From NCBI GenBank assembly GCA_947488345.1, contig CANKZQ010000001.1, forward strand, positions 1,067,501 through 1,131,500: a stretch of DNA of 64,000 bases, given 5' to 3'. This DNA comes from an uncultured Flavobacteriaceae bacterium (lineage in GTDB: Bacteria; Bacteroidota; Bacteroidia; Flavobacteriales; Flavobacteriaceae). Shown here one piece after another: positions 1 through 9,757 of this stretch; position 1 is the stretch's first letter, and each line of letters opens with the position of its first letter. Below the pieces are notes generated by a model that saw nothing but the letters and a program-made list of their open reading frames with translations, was not told where the DNA came from and searched no databases. A program made the translations under genes and the position numbers.

Positions 1-52
1 AGCACAAGAAAAAGCACAAGAATTACAACAAGAAATGAAGGAATATTTCTAA
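1..52 (+). CDS. C-terminal tail of a truncated gene (unknown)
   Basis: Reading from base 2, sixteen sense codons run to a TAA at 50-52. The encoded tail is almost all Ala, Gln, Glu and Lys and ends in MKEYF, which looks like a charged helical or coiled C-terminus. The rest of the gene lies left of the window, so the product cannot be named. It converges directly on the next gene, whose stop codon begins at base 53. Confidence 0.45.
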   Translation, partial: AQEKAQELQQEMKEYF

Positions 53-568
53 TTACTGCTCTAATATTTCCAAAAAATAAGCGCGAAGTTCATCCATTTG
101 CTTGCTACCCTTCTTTCTCCCTATTCTTCCTAAAAAATAAAGAACAAACCATAATACGGGCATTGCGATACACATGATCATTGCAAAATGATACTCTTGC
201 TGTAGACTCCATCTTGTATACAGCATGACCAAAAAGACCATAAACCCAATCGCTACCCCGAAATGGATAAACATAAACAGTGACCAAACACTTGGTTTAG
301 GTCCAAACAACCCTTTAATGGTTGTTTCATTTTCATTATGCTCGCTAATTTCGGCATGCAGATGAGGAGACCAAAAATGAGCCTCATTTGTTGGGACATC
401 TATAACAATATGATGATCTACAATTTTTCCAATAAATTTTCCACTCCCATGAGCAAATTCGTGCTCAAATTTTTCAATAATGATGGTCTTGCCTTCTGAT
501 CTTTCTATCTTGAAACGAGGCTTTAATGAAATTTTATTCAATGGATTAGCATCTAGATTCTCATTCAT
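53..568 (-). CDS. Conserved hypothetical membrane protein, two TM segments
   Basis: A 171-residue protein with a polar N-terminal half (about residues 1-90) that could form a small beta-rich domain. Two hydrophobic segments follow (about 94-116 and 128-147), then a basic GRIGRKKGSK stretch and an acidic-amphipathic tail. There is no signal peptide, so the N-terminal half probably lies in the cytoplasm. It is transcribed divergently from der. I do not recognise the family by function. The start is the ATG at 566-568; no other in-frame Met precedes it within reach. Confidence 0.7.
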   Translation of the reverse strand: MNENLDANPLNKISLKPRFKIERSEGKTIIIEKFEHEFAHGSGKFIGKIVDHHIVIDVPTNEAHFWSPHLHAEISEHNENETTIKGLFGPKPSVWSLFMFIHFGVAIGFMVFLVMLYTRWSLQQEYHFAMIMCIAMPVLWFVLYFLGRIGRKKGSKQMDELRAYFLEILEQ

Positions 569-621
569 CTGAACACTTGAATTTTAGAACATTAAATTTA
601 TAAAATCTATACGCAATAAAC

Positions 622-629
622 TATCTTTG
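622..629 (+). promoter_or_regulatory. -7 element TATCTTTG upstream of der
   Basis: TATCTTTG matches the Bacteroidota -7 consensus TAnnTTTG and ends 19 bases before the der ATG, giving a short 5' leader. No good TTG -33 element is present at 17-23 bases upstream, so only the -7 half is supported. Confidence 0.5.
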
Positions 630-648
630 CAAACAATTTCAGTGAACC

Positions 649-1953
649 ATGGGAAATATTGTAGCCATAGTAGGAAGACCGAATGTAGGAAAGTCTACTT
701 TTTTTAATCGTTTAATTCAGCGTCGTGAGGCCATTACGGATGCTGTAAGTGGGGTTACGCGTGATCGTCATTATGGTAAATCAGAATGGAACGGACAAGA
801 ATTTACCTTAATTGATACTGGTGGATATGTCAAGGGTTCTGATGATATTTTTGAAGCTGAAATCGACAAACAAGTAGAATTAGCCATTGACGAAGCAGAT
901 GCCATTATTTTTATGGTCGATGTTGAGTCAGGTATCACCGGAATGGATGAGGATGTTGCTAAATTACTTCGCAAGGTAAAAAAACCAATATTTTTGGTTA
1001 TCAACAAAGTCGACAACAGCAAACGAAATGCCGATGCTGTTGAGTTCTATGCATTAGGTCTTGGCGATTATTATACCATCGCAAGTATTAATGGCAGCGG
1101 TACAGGTGAGTTGCTAGATGATTTGGTGAAGGCCTTACCTGAAAAAGAAGAAACTGTAGAAGATGAATTACCAAGATTCGCTGTTGTTGGAAGACCGAAT
1201 GCGGGAAAGTCATCTTTTATTAATGCCTTGATCGGAGAGGATCGATATATTGTCACTGATATTGCTGGTACAACTAGAGATTCGATTGACACAAAATACA
1301 ATCGTTTTGGATTCGATTTTAATTTAGTAGATACCGCAGGAATACGACGAAAAACAAAGGTAAAAGACGATCTAGAATTTTATTCCGTAATGAGATCCGT
1401 TCGTGCCATAGAGCATTGCGATGTTGCTATTTTAGTGATAGATGCAACACGTGGTTTCGAAGGACAAGATCAAAATATTTTTTGGCTAGCCGTCAAAAAC
1501 AAAAAAGGAGTTGTGATTCTGGTTAATAAATGGGATTTGGTTGAAAAAGATACTAAAACCACTAAAGAATTTGAAACAATGATCAGGAGACAAATAGAAC
1601 CTTTTACTGATGTCCCTATTGTTTTTATTTCGGCCTTAACCAAACAACGTATTTTTAAAGCGATTGAAACATCGGTGACCGTATATAACAGTCGAAAAAA
1701 TAGAATTTCGACCAGTAAATTGAATGAGACTATGTTGGATATTGTGACGAACAATCCTCCACCAGCATACAAGGGCAAATTTGTGAAAATTAAATTTTGC
1801 ACTCAGTTACCAACACCGACACCACAATTTGCTTTTTTCTGCAATTTACCACAATATGTAAAAGACCCATATAAAAGATATCTCGAAAATAGAATGCGTG
1901 ATATTTTCGATTTTAACGGTGTCCCGATTGTCATTTATTTCAGAAAAAAGTAA
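649..1953 (+). CDS. der: Ribosome biogenesis GTPase Der (EngA)
   Basis: 434 residues, the usual length for Der, a double-GTPase needed for 50S ribosomal subunit assembly in the cytoplasm. Two complete G domains are visible. G domain 1 has GRPNVGKS (9-16), DTGG (56-59) and NKVD (119-122). G domain 2 has GRPNAGKS (181-188), DTAG (228-231) and NKWD (293-296). The last ~80 residues are the KH-like domain that contacts rRNA. The ATG start gives the canonical N-terminus directly before the first P-loop. It is preceded by a TATCTTTG -7 element. The next gene starts 50 bases downstream on the same strand and may be cotranscribed. Confidence 0.97.
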   Translation: MGNIVAIVGRPNVGKSTFFNRLIQRREAITDAVSGVTRDRHYGKSEWNGQEFTLIDTGGYVKGSDDIFEAEIDKQVELAIDEADAIIFMVDVESGITGMDEDVAKLLRKVKKPIFLVINKVDNSKRNADAVEFYALGLGDYYTIASINGSGTGELLDDLVKALPEKEETVEDELPRFAVVGRPNAGKSSFINALIGEDRYIVTDIAGTTRDSIDTKYNRFGFDFNLVDTAGIRRKTKVKDDLEFYSVMRSVRAIEHCDVAILVIDATRGFEGQDQNIFWLAVKNKKGVVILVNKWDLVEKDTKTTKEFETMIRRQIEPFTDVPIVFISALTKQRIFKAIETSVTVYNSRKNRISTSKLNETMLDIVTNNPPPAYKGKFVKIKFCTQLPTPTPQFAFFCNLPQYVKDPYKRYLENRMRDIFDFNGVPIVIYFRKK

Positions 1954-2003
1954 GCCTATCACTTGATGATAAATTAGTATATTTACCTCTTCATCAAGAA
2001 CAA

Positions 2004-3899
2004 ATGAACTCCAACAAGCAACTTGCAATTTTTATCATGGGTGTTTCTGGTGTTGGTAAATCTACCATCGGAAAATTACTCGCTGATCAATTATCGATTC
2101 CTTTTTTCGATGGAGACGATTATCATCCAGAAGCTAACAAGAAAAAGATGGCAAATGGCCATCCTTTAAATGACGAAGATCGGTATGATTGGCTATTAAA
2201 TTTAAATAAACTAGCCAAGGAACAAACGTGTCATAATTCTTGTGTTATTGCCTGCTCAGCATTAAAAGAGAGCTATCGAAATTTACTTAAAAACGGCATT
2301 GAAACGAACATCAAATGGGTATTACTCTATGGTTCTTTCGATCAAGTTTTAAGCAGAATTAAACAAAGAACAGGACATTTCATGCCTACTTCTTTGTTAA
2401 AATCTCAATTTGAAACTCTCGAAAAACCGATCGAAGCGCTGAAAATAAATATTCGAGAAACTCCTCAAAATATAACAACATACATAGTGAACGAACTGCA
2501 AAAAAAATCAGAATTTGGAATCATTGGACTTGGTGTGATGGGAAAAAGCTTGGCTAGAAATTTAGCATCGAATAACTTTAGACTTTCAATGTTTAATCGT
2601 CATGTTCCGAAGATAGAAGAAGATGTTGCGAAAACATTCAAAAACGAATTTTTGGAGTTGTCTGCAGCGACAGCATTTGATGATTTATCGGCTTTTGTAA
2701 ATTCACTACAAACACCGAGAAAGATTTTGCTGATGGTAAATGCGGGAAAACCAGTAGATGCTGTAATTGAAAGTCTCATACCCTTATTAGCTGAAGATGA
2801 TGTAATCATTGACGGTGGTAATTCACACTACAAAAAAACACAAGAACGAATTGATCTCCTAGCCAATCACAAGATGCATTTTATTGGAGCTGGAGTTTCT
2901 GGTGGTGAGCAAGGTGCTTTAAAAGGACCTTCTATTATGCCTGGAGGTGACGCTGATGCTTATACCTTAGTGCAACCTTATTTAGAAACCATTGCCGCAA
3001 AAAACAAAAAGAACGAACCGTGTTGCACATATATTGGCAGCGGAGGAAGTGGGCATTTTATAAAAATGGTTCATAATGGCATTGAGTATGTCGAGATGCA
3101 ATTGTTAGCAGAAGTCTACTTTATACTAAAAAACACTGGTAAAAGTCCAGATGAAATAGCTACTATATTGGAATCTTGGTCAACCGAAACTAACAGTTAC
3201 TTGTTGGAAATTACCATCAATATTTTAAGAAAAAAAGAAGGGAATGGTTGGCTCATAGACCATATATTGGATACTTCGGGTAACAAAGGCACTGGTAATT
3301 GGACCACCATTGCTACAGCAGAACTAGGGATGCCCAGTACACTGATTCCGGCGTCATTATTTGCGCGTTACTTGTCGGCTTTTAAAGAAGAACGTATAGA
3401 AATAAGTCAAGTATACACGTCGGAAAATAAGGAATTAGCTATCGACGAACGCGAGTTACTAAATGCATATCATTTGGCAAGAATCGTGAATCATCATCAA
3501 GGATTCAGATTGTTGTCACAAGCATCTGTCGCCTACGACTGGCATCTAAATTTATCAGAAATTGCGAGTATCTGGACCAATGGCTGTATTATTCGATCAA
3601 CGCTTATGGAAGCTCTTATTGATATTCTTAAAAAAGATGATAACCTCTTGTTGAATGACACTCTAGTTTCTCAAGTAAAAACACTCAAGCCTTCTTTAAA
3701 TACAATTGTTTCGCAATGTATCCTTGGCGATGTTCCAATACCATGTTTGAGTGAGGCAGTCAATTTCTTAAATGGATATTCAACCGCTAACTCATCGGCA
3801 AATATCATTCAAGCGCAACGCGATTATTTTGGTGCTCACACCTATCAACGTGTAGATGATATGAGTGGAACTTTTCATCATACGAACTGGGAAGAATAG
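2004..3899 (+). CDS. gntK-gnd: Fused gluconokinase / 6-phosphogluconate dehydrogenase
   Basis: A 631-residue protein carrying two consecutive pentose-phosphate enzymes. Residues 1-~165 are a GntK-type gluconokinase: P-loop GVSGVGKS (13-20), FDGDDYHP (35-42), and the CSALK and QRTGHFMP motifs. Residues ~170-631 are a full-length 6-phosphogluconate dehydrogenase: NAD(P) fingerprint GLGVMG (175-180), GGNSHY, GAGVSGGEQGA, the catalytic HFIKMVHNGIEY and LDTSGNKGTGNWT, and the family C-terminus DYFGAHTY. Both halves look intact, so the enzyme should convert gluconate to 6-phosphogluconate and then to ribulose 5-phosphate plus CO2. The domains are normally separate genes. No zwf, pgl or Entner-Doudoroff gene is adjacent. 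Confidence 0.93.
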   Translation: MNSNKQLAIFIMGVSGVGKSTIGKLLADQLSIPFFDGDDYHPEANKKKMANGHPLNDEDRYDWLLNLNKLAKEQTCHNSCVIACSALKESYRNLLKNGIETNIKWVLLYGSFDQVLSRIKQRTGHFMPTSLLKSQFETLEKPIEALKINIRETPQNITTYIVNELQKKSEFGIIGLGVMGKSLARNLASNNFRLSMFNRHVPKIEEDVAKTFKNEFLELSAATAFDDLSAFVNSLQTPRKILLMVNAGKPVDAVIESLIPLLAEDDVIIDGGNSHYKKTQERIDLLANHKMHFIGAGVSGGEQGALKGPSIMPGGDADAYTLVQPYLETIAAKNKKNEPCCTYIGSGGSGHFIKMVHNGIEYVEMQLLAEVYFILKNTGKSPDEIATILESWSTETNSYLLEITINILRKKEGNGWLIDHILDTSGNKGTGNWTTIATAELGMPSTLIPASLFARYLSAFKEERIEISQVYTSENKELAIDERELLNAYHLARIVNHHQGFRLLSQASVAYDWHLNLSEIASIWTNGCIIRSTLMEALIDILKKDDNLLLNDTLVSQVKTLKPSLNTIVSQCILGDVPIPCLSEAVNFLNGYSTANSSANIIQAQRDYFGAHTYQRVDDMSGTFHHTNWEE

Positions 3900-3921
3900 T
3901 AACATTTTATTTGACCTTTGC

Positions 3922-4887
3922 CTAAAAAGAGACTTTCATTTCTTGTTTTGCAATATTAAAGCCCTTTTTGCGAACAATTTCTTGTGCCTTACTTTCATCA
4001 ATTAATAGCGGATTGGTATGATTGAAATGAATAAAGAATATTTTCTTTTTGTCTTTGGCAGATAAGGTTTCGAACAATTGCATACTTTCTTCAACGAAAG
4101 GGTGAGGCACCTCATCCATATCACGATCAATTTCTCCATTTTTGAAAAAAGTGGCATCTAAAAAAGCGAGGTCTACCTTCTTCACATATGCAGCAATATC
4201 TCGCTCCCACTTATGCCATTTATCAATATCCGGAATAAATAATGCCTTCTTCTCCTGATTATGAATCACAAAACCCACGGTTTCTGTGAATTCATCTCGA
4301 TGCGGAACTTCTATGGGTTGTACAGAAATACGCTCATTTAGTTTGATTATTGAATCTTTTTGCAACGATCTCAATTCAATATTTTGAAGTGTTACTAATT
4401 GACTCCAGGGTCCGTTTTGTGTTAAATATTGTCGCATTCGAGGCATTGCATAAACAGGCATTTTTTGAGCACTCAAGGCCTCTCTTCCTAAGAACATCAA
4501 ACCTGTATAATGTCCCATATGACCATGTGTTAAAAAAATACCATCAGGCAGTTGTTTCGCATCTTTCAGTTGATTGGAAAGTAATTTTGTTTGTTGTGTA
4601 AAATCAGGAGTCGCATCGAACAACCAACTTTCATTTGAAACAGGATCGATCACGGCAATAGAACTCACCATTCTTTTAGTTGCCAAATTTTCATACGTAC
4701 GTTGGCAACAGTCTTTTTTACAAGCAATTTGAGGGTATCCCGCATCTTGCGCATTCCCTAAGACAAAAATATAAGGCTCTTTAGGTTTAGCTGAGTCTTC
4801 TACCTCTTTATCATTGCATGCGAAGCACGCTAACAATAAGAGATAATAACAACAATTTTTAACTAATTTTTTAATCACGAATACCAT
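3922..4887 (-). CDS. PqqB-like MBL-fold metallo-hydrolase lipoprotein
   Basis: 321 residues. The N-terminus has a basic start, a hydrophobic stretch and LLACFAC, which fits a lipoprotein signal, so it is probably membrane-anchored and periplasmic. The mature part starts with a PqqB-like GNAQDAGYPQ and a Cys-rich CKKDCC. It has a metal-binding THGHMGHYTGL, EVPHRDE, an FIPDIDKW strand and IFFIHFNHTNP. The HxHxGH motif has Gly where many MBL enzymes have Asp. Homologues are often labelled PQQ biosynthesis protein B, but no other pqq gene is here, so the substrate is unknown. It ends 22 bases from the stop of the convergent gntK-gnd and lies just downstream of the TPM gene. Confidence 0.82.
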   Translation of the reverse strand: MVFVIKKLVKNCCYYLLLLACFACNDKEVEDSAKPKEPYIFVLGNAQDAGYPQIACKKDCCQRTYENLATKRMVSSIAVIDPVSNESWLFDATPDFTQQTKLLSNQLKDAKQLPDGIFLTHGHMGHYTGLMFLGREALSAQKMPVYAMPRMRQYLTQNGPWSQLVTLQNIELRSLQKDSIIKLNERISVQPIEVPHRDEFTETVGFVIHNQEKKALFIPDIDKWHKWERDIAAYVKKVDLAFLDATFFKNGEIDRDMDEVPHPFVEESMQLFETLSAKDKKKIFFIHFNHTNPLLIDESKAQEIVRKKGFNIAKQEMKVSF

Positions 4888-4896
4888 TTTGCAATA

Positions 4897-5718
4897 TTAC
4901 CAACTACCTCCAGCGCCACCGCCGCCAAAGCCGCCGCCGCCAAAGCCTCCACCAAAACCACCGCTACCAAAACCTCCTCCGCTAGAGCTACCACCAAAGC
5001 CACCACCGCCAAAACCGCCACGACCAGATTTGCTCAAAATAATAGCTTCTAAAATAGAACCAGCAACCGAATCTCGACGTCTTCTTCCTCGACCCCCTCT
5101 TCGGTTATTGCGGTTGGATAGTATGATCAATAAAATAACAAAAAAGAGAATGATAAAAACAATGGGGATGCCACCGGAATCTCCGTTATTAAAATTTCGA
5201 TTTTCTCGGTACTCACCATTCAATATTTCTATGATTGCTGAAGTTCCTCGATCTAAACCTTCATAAAAATTTCCTTGTTTAAACTGTGGTGTAATGATAT
5301 TCGTTACTATTCTCTTCGCTAAAGCATCGGTCAACAAATGCTCAACCCCATAACCTGTTGTTATCCATAACTTTCGGTCATCTTTCGCCACTAATAGTAA
5401 AACACCATTATCTTCGTTTGCCTGTCCTATGCCCCATTCATGCGCCCATTTCGTCGAAAAAAAAGCAATATCTTCTCCGCCTAAGGTCTTTATGGAAGCT
5501 ACAACTATCTGTGTTGAAGTTGAATCGGCATAATTTATGAGTTTCCTTTCTAATGCATTCTTCTCGTAACCGCTCAATAGTCTGGCCTCATCATAGACAC
5601 TAGTTTCTTTAGTAGGTTTCGGAGGTATCTCTACTTGTGCATATCCAATATGAATAAAATTGCATAGAAGAAGTGTACAAAAAAGAAATTGTAAATATGT
5701 CGTTCTGATCGGATGCAT
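4897..5718 (-). CDS. TPM domain (YgcG-type) protein with Gly-rich tail
   Basis: 273 residues: an N-terminal signal peptide (to about residue 27), then a TPM domain (about 30-170) with PKPTKETSVYDEARLLSG, IGQANEDNGVLLLVAKDDRK and ITTGYGVEHLLTDA. A single TM helix follows (about 185-200), then a basic RRGGRGRRRRD stretch, then a low-complexity tail of FGGGGFGG-type repeats. TPM proteins are membrane-anchored, and some have phosphatase or quality-control roles; the substrate here is unknown. These genes often sit beside lemA, but none is present. It is only 9 bases upstream of the MBL gene, so the two are likely one transcript. Confidence 0.85.
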   Translation of the reverse strand: MHPIRTTYLQFLFCTLLLCNFIHIGYAQVEIPPKPTKETSVYDEARLLSGYEKNALERKLINYADSTSTQIVVASIKTLGGEDIAFFSTKWAHEWGIGQANEDNGVLLLVAKDDRKLWITTGYGVEHLLTDALAKRIVTNIITPQFKQGNFYEGLDRGTSAIIEILNGEYRENRNFNNGDSGGIPIVFIILFFVILLIILSNRNNRRGGRGRRRRDSVAGSILEAIILSKSGRGGFGGGGFGGSSSGGGFGSGGFGGGFGGGGFGGGGAGGSW

Positions 5719-5821
5719 TCGCTGCTAACGGAAGTTCTAAAATTTAACTGCAAGATACTAAAAGCATTGCAATATAATACGTCTACAAATTGATGGGTCC
5801 GTTACGTATCACGTTAAAAAA

Positions 5822-5852
5822 TTGTCTATTAATAAAAATCAAATTACCTTAG
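5822..5852 (+). promoter_or_regulatory. Probable promoter TTG-N20-TACCTTAG
   Basis: TTG (5822-5824) and TACCTTAG (5845-5852) are separated by 20 bases. The -7 differs from TAnnTTTG at one position. It lies 26 bases upstream of the ATG of the large BNR-repeat protein. Confidence 0.4.
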
Positions 5853-5878
5853 TTGCTCTTAACTAACCCCAATTTAAA

Positions 5879-8800
5879 ATGAAGAAATTAACCTTCCTTG
5901 TATTTCTTATTGCTTCCGCGATAAGCGCTCAACAATTAGATATAGAAAAATTAAAAGGCATGAAACCGAGGGCTATAGGCCCTGCAGGAATGAGCGGACG
6001 AATTACTGCAATTGACGTAGTCACGAGTCAACCCGATATTATGTATGTCGGCGCGGCCTCGGGCGGCGTTTGGAAATCGGAAAGCGGCGGCATCGATTGG
6101 AAGCCTATTTTTGATGATCAGCCAACAGCAGGAATCGGTGCAATTGCTATTCAACAAAGTAATCCTGATGTTATTTGGGTAGGTACCGGTGAAGGAAATC
6201 CAAGAAATAGTTTAAATGGAGGTTACGGGATATATAAAAGTCTCGATGCGGGCGCCACTTGGCAATCTATGGGTCTCAAAAAAACTAGAAATATTCATAG
6301 AATTATTATCGATAAAGACAATCCGAATACTGTATATGTAGCCGCTATTGGCTCTCCTTGGGGAGAGCATCCAGAACGCGGGGTTTATAAAACAACCGAC
6401 GGTGGTAAAACTTGGACCAAGTCACTCTTTGTAAATAATAAAACAGGAGCCGCTGACTTAGTCGTAGACCCTTCAAACCCAAATAAATTAGTAGCTGCCA
6501 TGTGGGAACATCGCAGAAAACCATGGACCTTCAATTCAGGTGGAAAAGGTTCTGGTTTGTATATTACGTATGATGGCGGAGATACCTGGACGAAAAAAAC
6601 AGCCGAAGATGGGCTTCCTAAAGGAAATCTAGGAAGAATTGGCTTGGCTATTGCACCAAGTAACACTAAAGTAATCTATGCCTTAGTGGAGGCAAAAAAG
6701 AACGCGCTATACAAATCTGAAGACGGTGGAATTAAATGGAAAAAAATAAATGACAAACCTGGCATTGGAAATAGACCTTTCTACTATTCTGATCTTTTTG
6801 TAGACTCAAAAAATGAGAATCGTTTATACACGGTATTTACCTATGTAAATGTGAGTGACGACGGAGGGAAATCATTCAAGCAATTGATGCCCGCTTATGG
6901 CACATCTGTAGGAGTACACCCCGATCACCACGCTTGGTGGATTCATCCTGATAATCCTAATTTCATGATTGATGGGAATGACGGTGGTTTGAATATTACA
7001 AAAGACAAAGGAAAGACCTGGAGATTCGTTGAAAATCTTCCTGTTGGTCAGTTTTATCATATTGCCTACGATATGGAATATCCATACAATTTATATGGTG
7101 GAATGCAAGACAACGGCTCATGGGCTGGACCTGCGTATGCACTAAAAGCGCAAGGTATTCGCAATGCTTATTGGCAAGAAATTTCTTTTGGTGATGGTTT
7201 TGATGTTGTTCCTGATCCCAAAAATTACCGCTATGGCTACAGTATGTCTCAACAAGGTTTTGTGAGCATTTACGATCGCGTTACCGGTAACAACAAAATG
7301 GTGCGTCCAACGCACCCTGACCCTGCTGTAAAATTACGCTTTAACTGGAACGCTGCTATCGCCATTGATCCGTTCGACCAAGAAACAATTTATTTTGGAA
7401 GTCAGTTTGTACATAAAACATCGAATCGTGGCCATGAATGGGATATTATTTCGGCAGATTTAACAACGAATGACCCCGAAAAACAGAAACAACATGAAAG
7501 TGGTGGAATTACCATGGATGCTACAGGAGCAGAAAATCACTGTACTATTTTAGCGATTACCCCGAGTACGATTGAAAAGGGATTGCTGTGGGTAGGAACT
7601 GATGACGGACAAATACAACTCTCTAGAAATGGTGGTGAAACTTGGACAAATGTAACCCCAAAAGGTAAAAAAATGCTCAAAGGAGGTTGGATAGCCCAAA
7701 TAAAAGCATCTAAATTTAATGCTGGAGAAGCGTATGCGGTAATCAATAACTATAGAAATTTCGATTTTAAACCGTATTTATACCGCACAAAAGATTATGG
7801 AAAAACATGGGAAAGTTTATTGAATGGTAAAGATGAAACTTTTGGATATTCTCTTTCCTTAATTCAAGACCCAATAGAGAAAAAGCTTGTTTTTTTAGGT
7901 ACGGAAAACGGATTGTACGTGAGTTTAGACGAGGCGAAATCTTGGACTAAATGGACAGAAGGATATCCTACTGTGCCGACCATGGATTTAGAAATTCACC
8001 CAAGAGAGCATGATTTGGTAGTCGGTACATTTGGTAGATCTTTTTATGTGTTTGATGATATTCGTCCGTTACGAGAACTTGCCTCCAAAGGCGCACAAGA
8101 ACTAAAGAAAACACTCAAAGTTTATAAAGCTCCCAATGCCTTTATCAATCAAACACAGCAAGCTTCTGGAACACGTTTCGGTGGGAATGCCATGTTTAAT
8201 GGCGAGAATAGACGTCGAGGTGCCATGCTGAGTTATAGTATTAACAAACCAGATTCGGCTGATAAAAAACCTAGTAAGAAAGGAGATTCTATCAACATGA
8301 AAGTTTACAATTCGAAGAATACCTTGATAAGAACTGTAAAAAGGAAAGCACCTAAAAAAAGTGGCTTATATAGAACCTATTGGAATTTGGGTGAGAAAGG
8401 TGTTCGAGGCCCATCAAGAAGAGCTGCACGTACGAATGCACCTGAACCTAGAGGCCTTACTGTATTACCCGGTGATTATAAAGTGGTCATGCATTATGGA
8501 AAATCTAAAGACTCCACCATAGTAACCGTTGCCTATGACCCAAGAGTAAAAATGTCTCAAAAAGTATTACAAAGTAAATATGACTTGCTAAAACAATTAG
8601 AAAGCAAAACTGGTCTAGCCGGGAAAGCGGTGGAGCAATTAAAAGCTTCTAAAAAAATTGCGCAATCGTACAAAAAGCAATTAAAAGCAAAAAAAGATTC
8701 AATATACAAGGAACCAATAAAAGCAACTGATTCCATTGTGAAATCAATAAATCTGTTAATTGATGGTATGATTGGCAAGGAGGACAAACGTCAAGGGATT

Positions 8801-9040
8801 ACTCGAAATCCAGATCCAACCCCCATGACCTTCGTATTTACTGCAAGGCGTTATATAGGTTCGTTATTACAAGAACCCGGGAAAACAGAGCATCAATTGA
8901 TGAAAACGGCCAATGAAAAGTTAGATACTGAAATGTCGAAAATAAATTCATTTTATAAAACGAATTGGCCAACATATAGAAAGCAAATTGAAGCCTTAAA
9001 GTTGAGTTTATTTAAAGACTTTAAAGAATTGAAAGAGTAA
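5879..9040 (+). CDS. Secreted sortilin/BNR-repeat (VPS10-like) beta-propeller protein
   Basis: 1053 residues with a clear signal peptide (residues 1-17, ending AISAQ). Most of the protein consists of Asp-box/BNR repeats, for example SLDAGATW, TTDGGKTW, TYDGGDTW, SEDGGIKW, TKDKGKTW, SRNGGETW and TKDYGKTW. They alternate with YVGAASGGVW and VWVGTGEG strands, as in VPS10/sortilin-type multi-bladed propellers. The last ~250 residues are different: a Lys-rich region that may be helical. Such proteins are abundant in marine Flavobacteriia and are exported; they are often labelled glycosyl hydrolase, but catalysis is unproven. There is no clear type IX sorting domain at the C-terminus. It stands alone, with convergent lytT ending 6 bases away. 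Confidence 0.88.
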   Translation: MKKLTFLVFLIASAISAQQLDIEKLKGMKPRAIGPAGMSGRITAIDVVTSQPDIMYVGAASGGVWKSESGGIDWKPIFDDQPTAGIGAIAIQQSNPDVIWVGTGEGNPRNSLNGGYGIYKSLDAGATWQSMGLKKTRNIHRIIIDKDNPNTVYVAAIGSPWGEHPERGVYKTTDGGKTWTKSLFVNNKTGAADLVVDPSNPNKLVAAMWEHRRKPWTFNSGGKGSGLYITYDGGDTWTKKTAEDGLPKGNLGRIGLAIAPSNTKVIYALVEAKKNALYKSEDGGIKWKKINDKPGIGNRPFYYSDLFVDSKNENRLYTVFTYVNVSDDGGKSFKQLMPAYGTSVGVHPDHHAWWIHPDNPNFMIDGNDGGLNITKDKGKTWRFVENLPVGQFYHIAYDMEYPYNLYGGMQDNGSWAGPAYALKAQGIRNAYWQEISFGDGFDVVPDPKNYRYGYSMSQQGFVSIYDRVTGNNKMVRPTHPDPAVKLRFNWNAAIAIDPFDQETIYFGSQFVHKTSNRGHEWDIISADLTTNDPEKQKQHESGGITMDATGAENHCTILAITPSTIEKGLLWVGTDDGQIQLSRNGGETWTNVTPKGKKMLKGGWIAQIKASKFNAGEAYAVINNYRNFDFKPYLYRTKDYGKTWESLLNGKDETFGYSLSLIQDPIEKKLVFLGTENGLYVSLDEAKSWTKWTEGYPTVPTMDLEIHPREHDLVVGTFGRSFYVFDDIRPLRELASKGAQELKKTLKVYKAPNAFINQTQQASGTRFGGNAMFNGENRRRGAMLSYSINKPDSADKKPSKKGDSINMKVYNSKNTLIRTVKRKAPKKSGLYRTYWNLGEKGVRGPSRRAARTNAPEPRGLTVLPGDYKVVMHYGKSKDSTIVTVAYDPRVKMSQKVLQSKYDLLKQLESKTGLAGKAVEQLKASKKIAQSYKKQLKAKKDSIYKEPIKATDSIVKSINLLIDGMIGKEDKRQGITRNPDPTPMTFVFTARRYIGSLLQEPGKTEHQLMKTANEKLDTEMSKINSFYKTNWPTYRKQIEALKLSLFKDFKELKE

Positions 9041-9046
9041 ATAGTT

Positions 9047-9757
9047 CTATAATTTATTCTCAGATATCTTTTCAAAAAAGAGTTTCCTGTAAGTATTACC
9101 TATAGGAAGCTCTTTTTCTTTTATCCAAACAACATCATTATCTATTCGATCAATATGTTTTAATGAAATAATATACGATTTATGTATTTGAATAAAATGA
9201 GATTGCATTAAGTTTTGACGTAAATGTTTTAGTGTATTGTTGGTAATAATTTGCTCATCTTTTAGTTGAACGGATACATAATTTTTCAATCCTTCGATAA
9301 AAAGAATCTCTTCTAAAAACACTTTGACAAATTTATTTTTACCATCCGTTTTTAAAAAAATATAGTTGTCGGCAGATACGGTCGTTTCATTTGCAGTCTC
9401 AAGCGGTAACAACTTAGATACTGCCTTATAAAAACGTCCAAACTCTATAGGTTTTAATAAATAATCTATTGCAGCAACGTCATAACTTTCAAGCGCAAAC
9501 TTAGGGTACGCTGTTGTAAAAATAGTCTGAACATTATTGCTGACTATTTTAGAAAGTTGAATCCCGGTAATTTCTGGCATTTGTATATCCAAAAATAGCA
9601 GATCAACATTATTGTTGCGAATAAACAATAACGCCTCGATAGGTTTTGTAAACGTATTTATTAATTTCAAAAATGAAACCTTCTCTATAAATTTTTCAAG
9701 CAATCTAATTGCAGCTGGCTCATCATCAACAATAATACATTTAAAGACTCTACTCAT
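9047..9757 (-). CDS. LytTR-family response regulator
   Basis: 236 residues: an N-terminal receiver domain (about 4-115) with acidic DDEP, phosphoacceptor Asp in LLFLDIQMP, the TTAYPKFALESYDVAAIDYLLKP signature, and a C-terminal LytTR DNA-binding domain (about 135-232). It should be phosphorylated by the LytS-type kinase whose gene overlaps its start by 4 bases (ATGA). It is the last gene of a three-gene operon after the DUF5694-type gene and the kinase. Confidence 0.94.
   Translation of the reverse strand: MSRVFKCIIVDDEPAAIRLLEKFIEKVSFLKLINTFTKPIEALLFIRNNNVDLLFLDIQMPEITGIQLSKIVSNNVQTIFTTAYPKFALESYDVAAIDYLLKPIEFGRFYKAVSKLLPLETANETTVSADNYIFLKTDGKNKFVKVFLEEILFIEGLKNYVSVQLKDEQIITNNTLKHLRQNLMQSHFIQIHKSYIISLKHIDRIDNDVVWIKEKELPIGNTYRKLFFEKISENKL

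Noticed and set aside
3922-4887. Annotation of the MBL gene as PQQ biosynthesis protein B
   Set aside because: No pqqA, pqqC, pqqD or pqqE nearby, and a lipoprotein signal is present; likely a different substrate.
4889-5266. Plus-strand proline-rich ORF of 125 codons
   Set aside because: It is the complement of the Gly-rich TPM tail; low-complexity shadow without start context.
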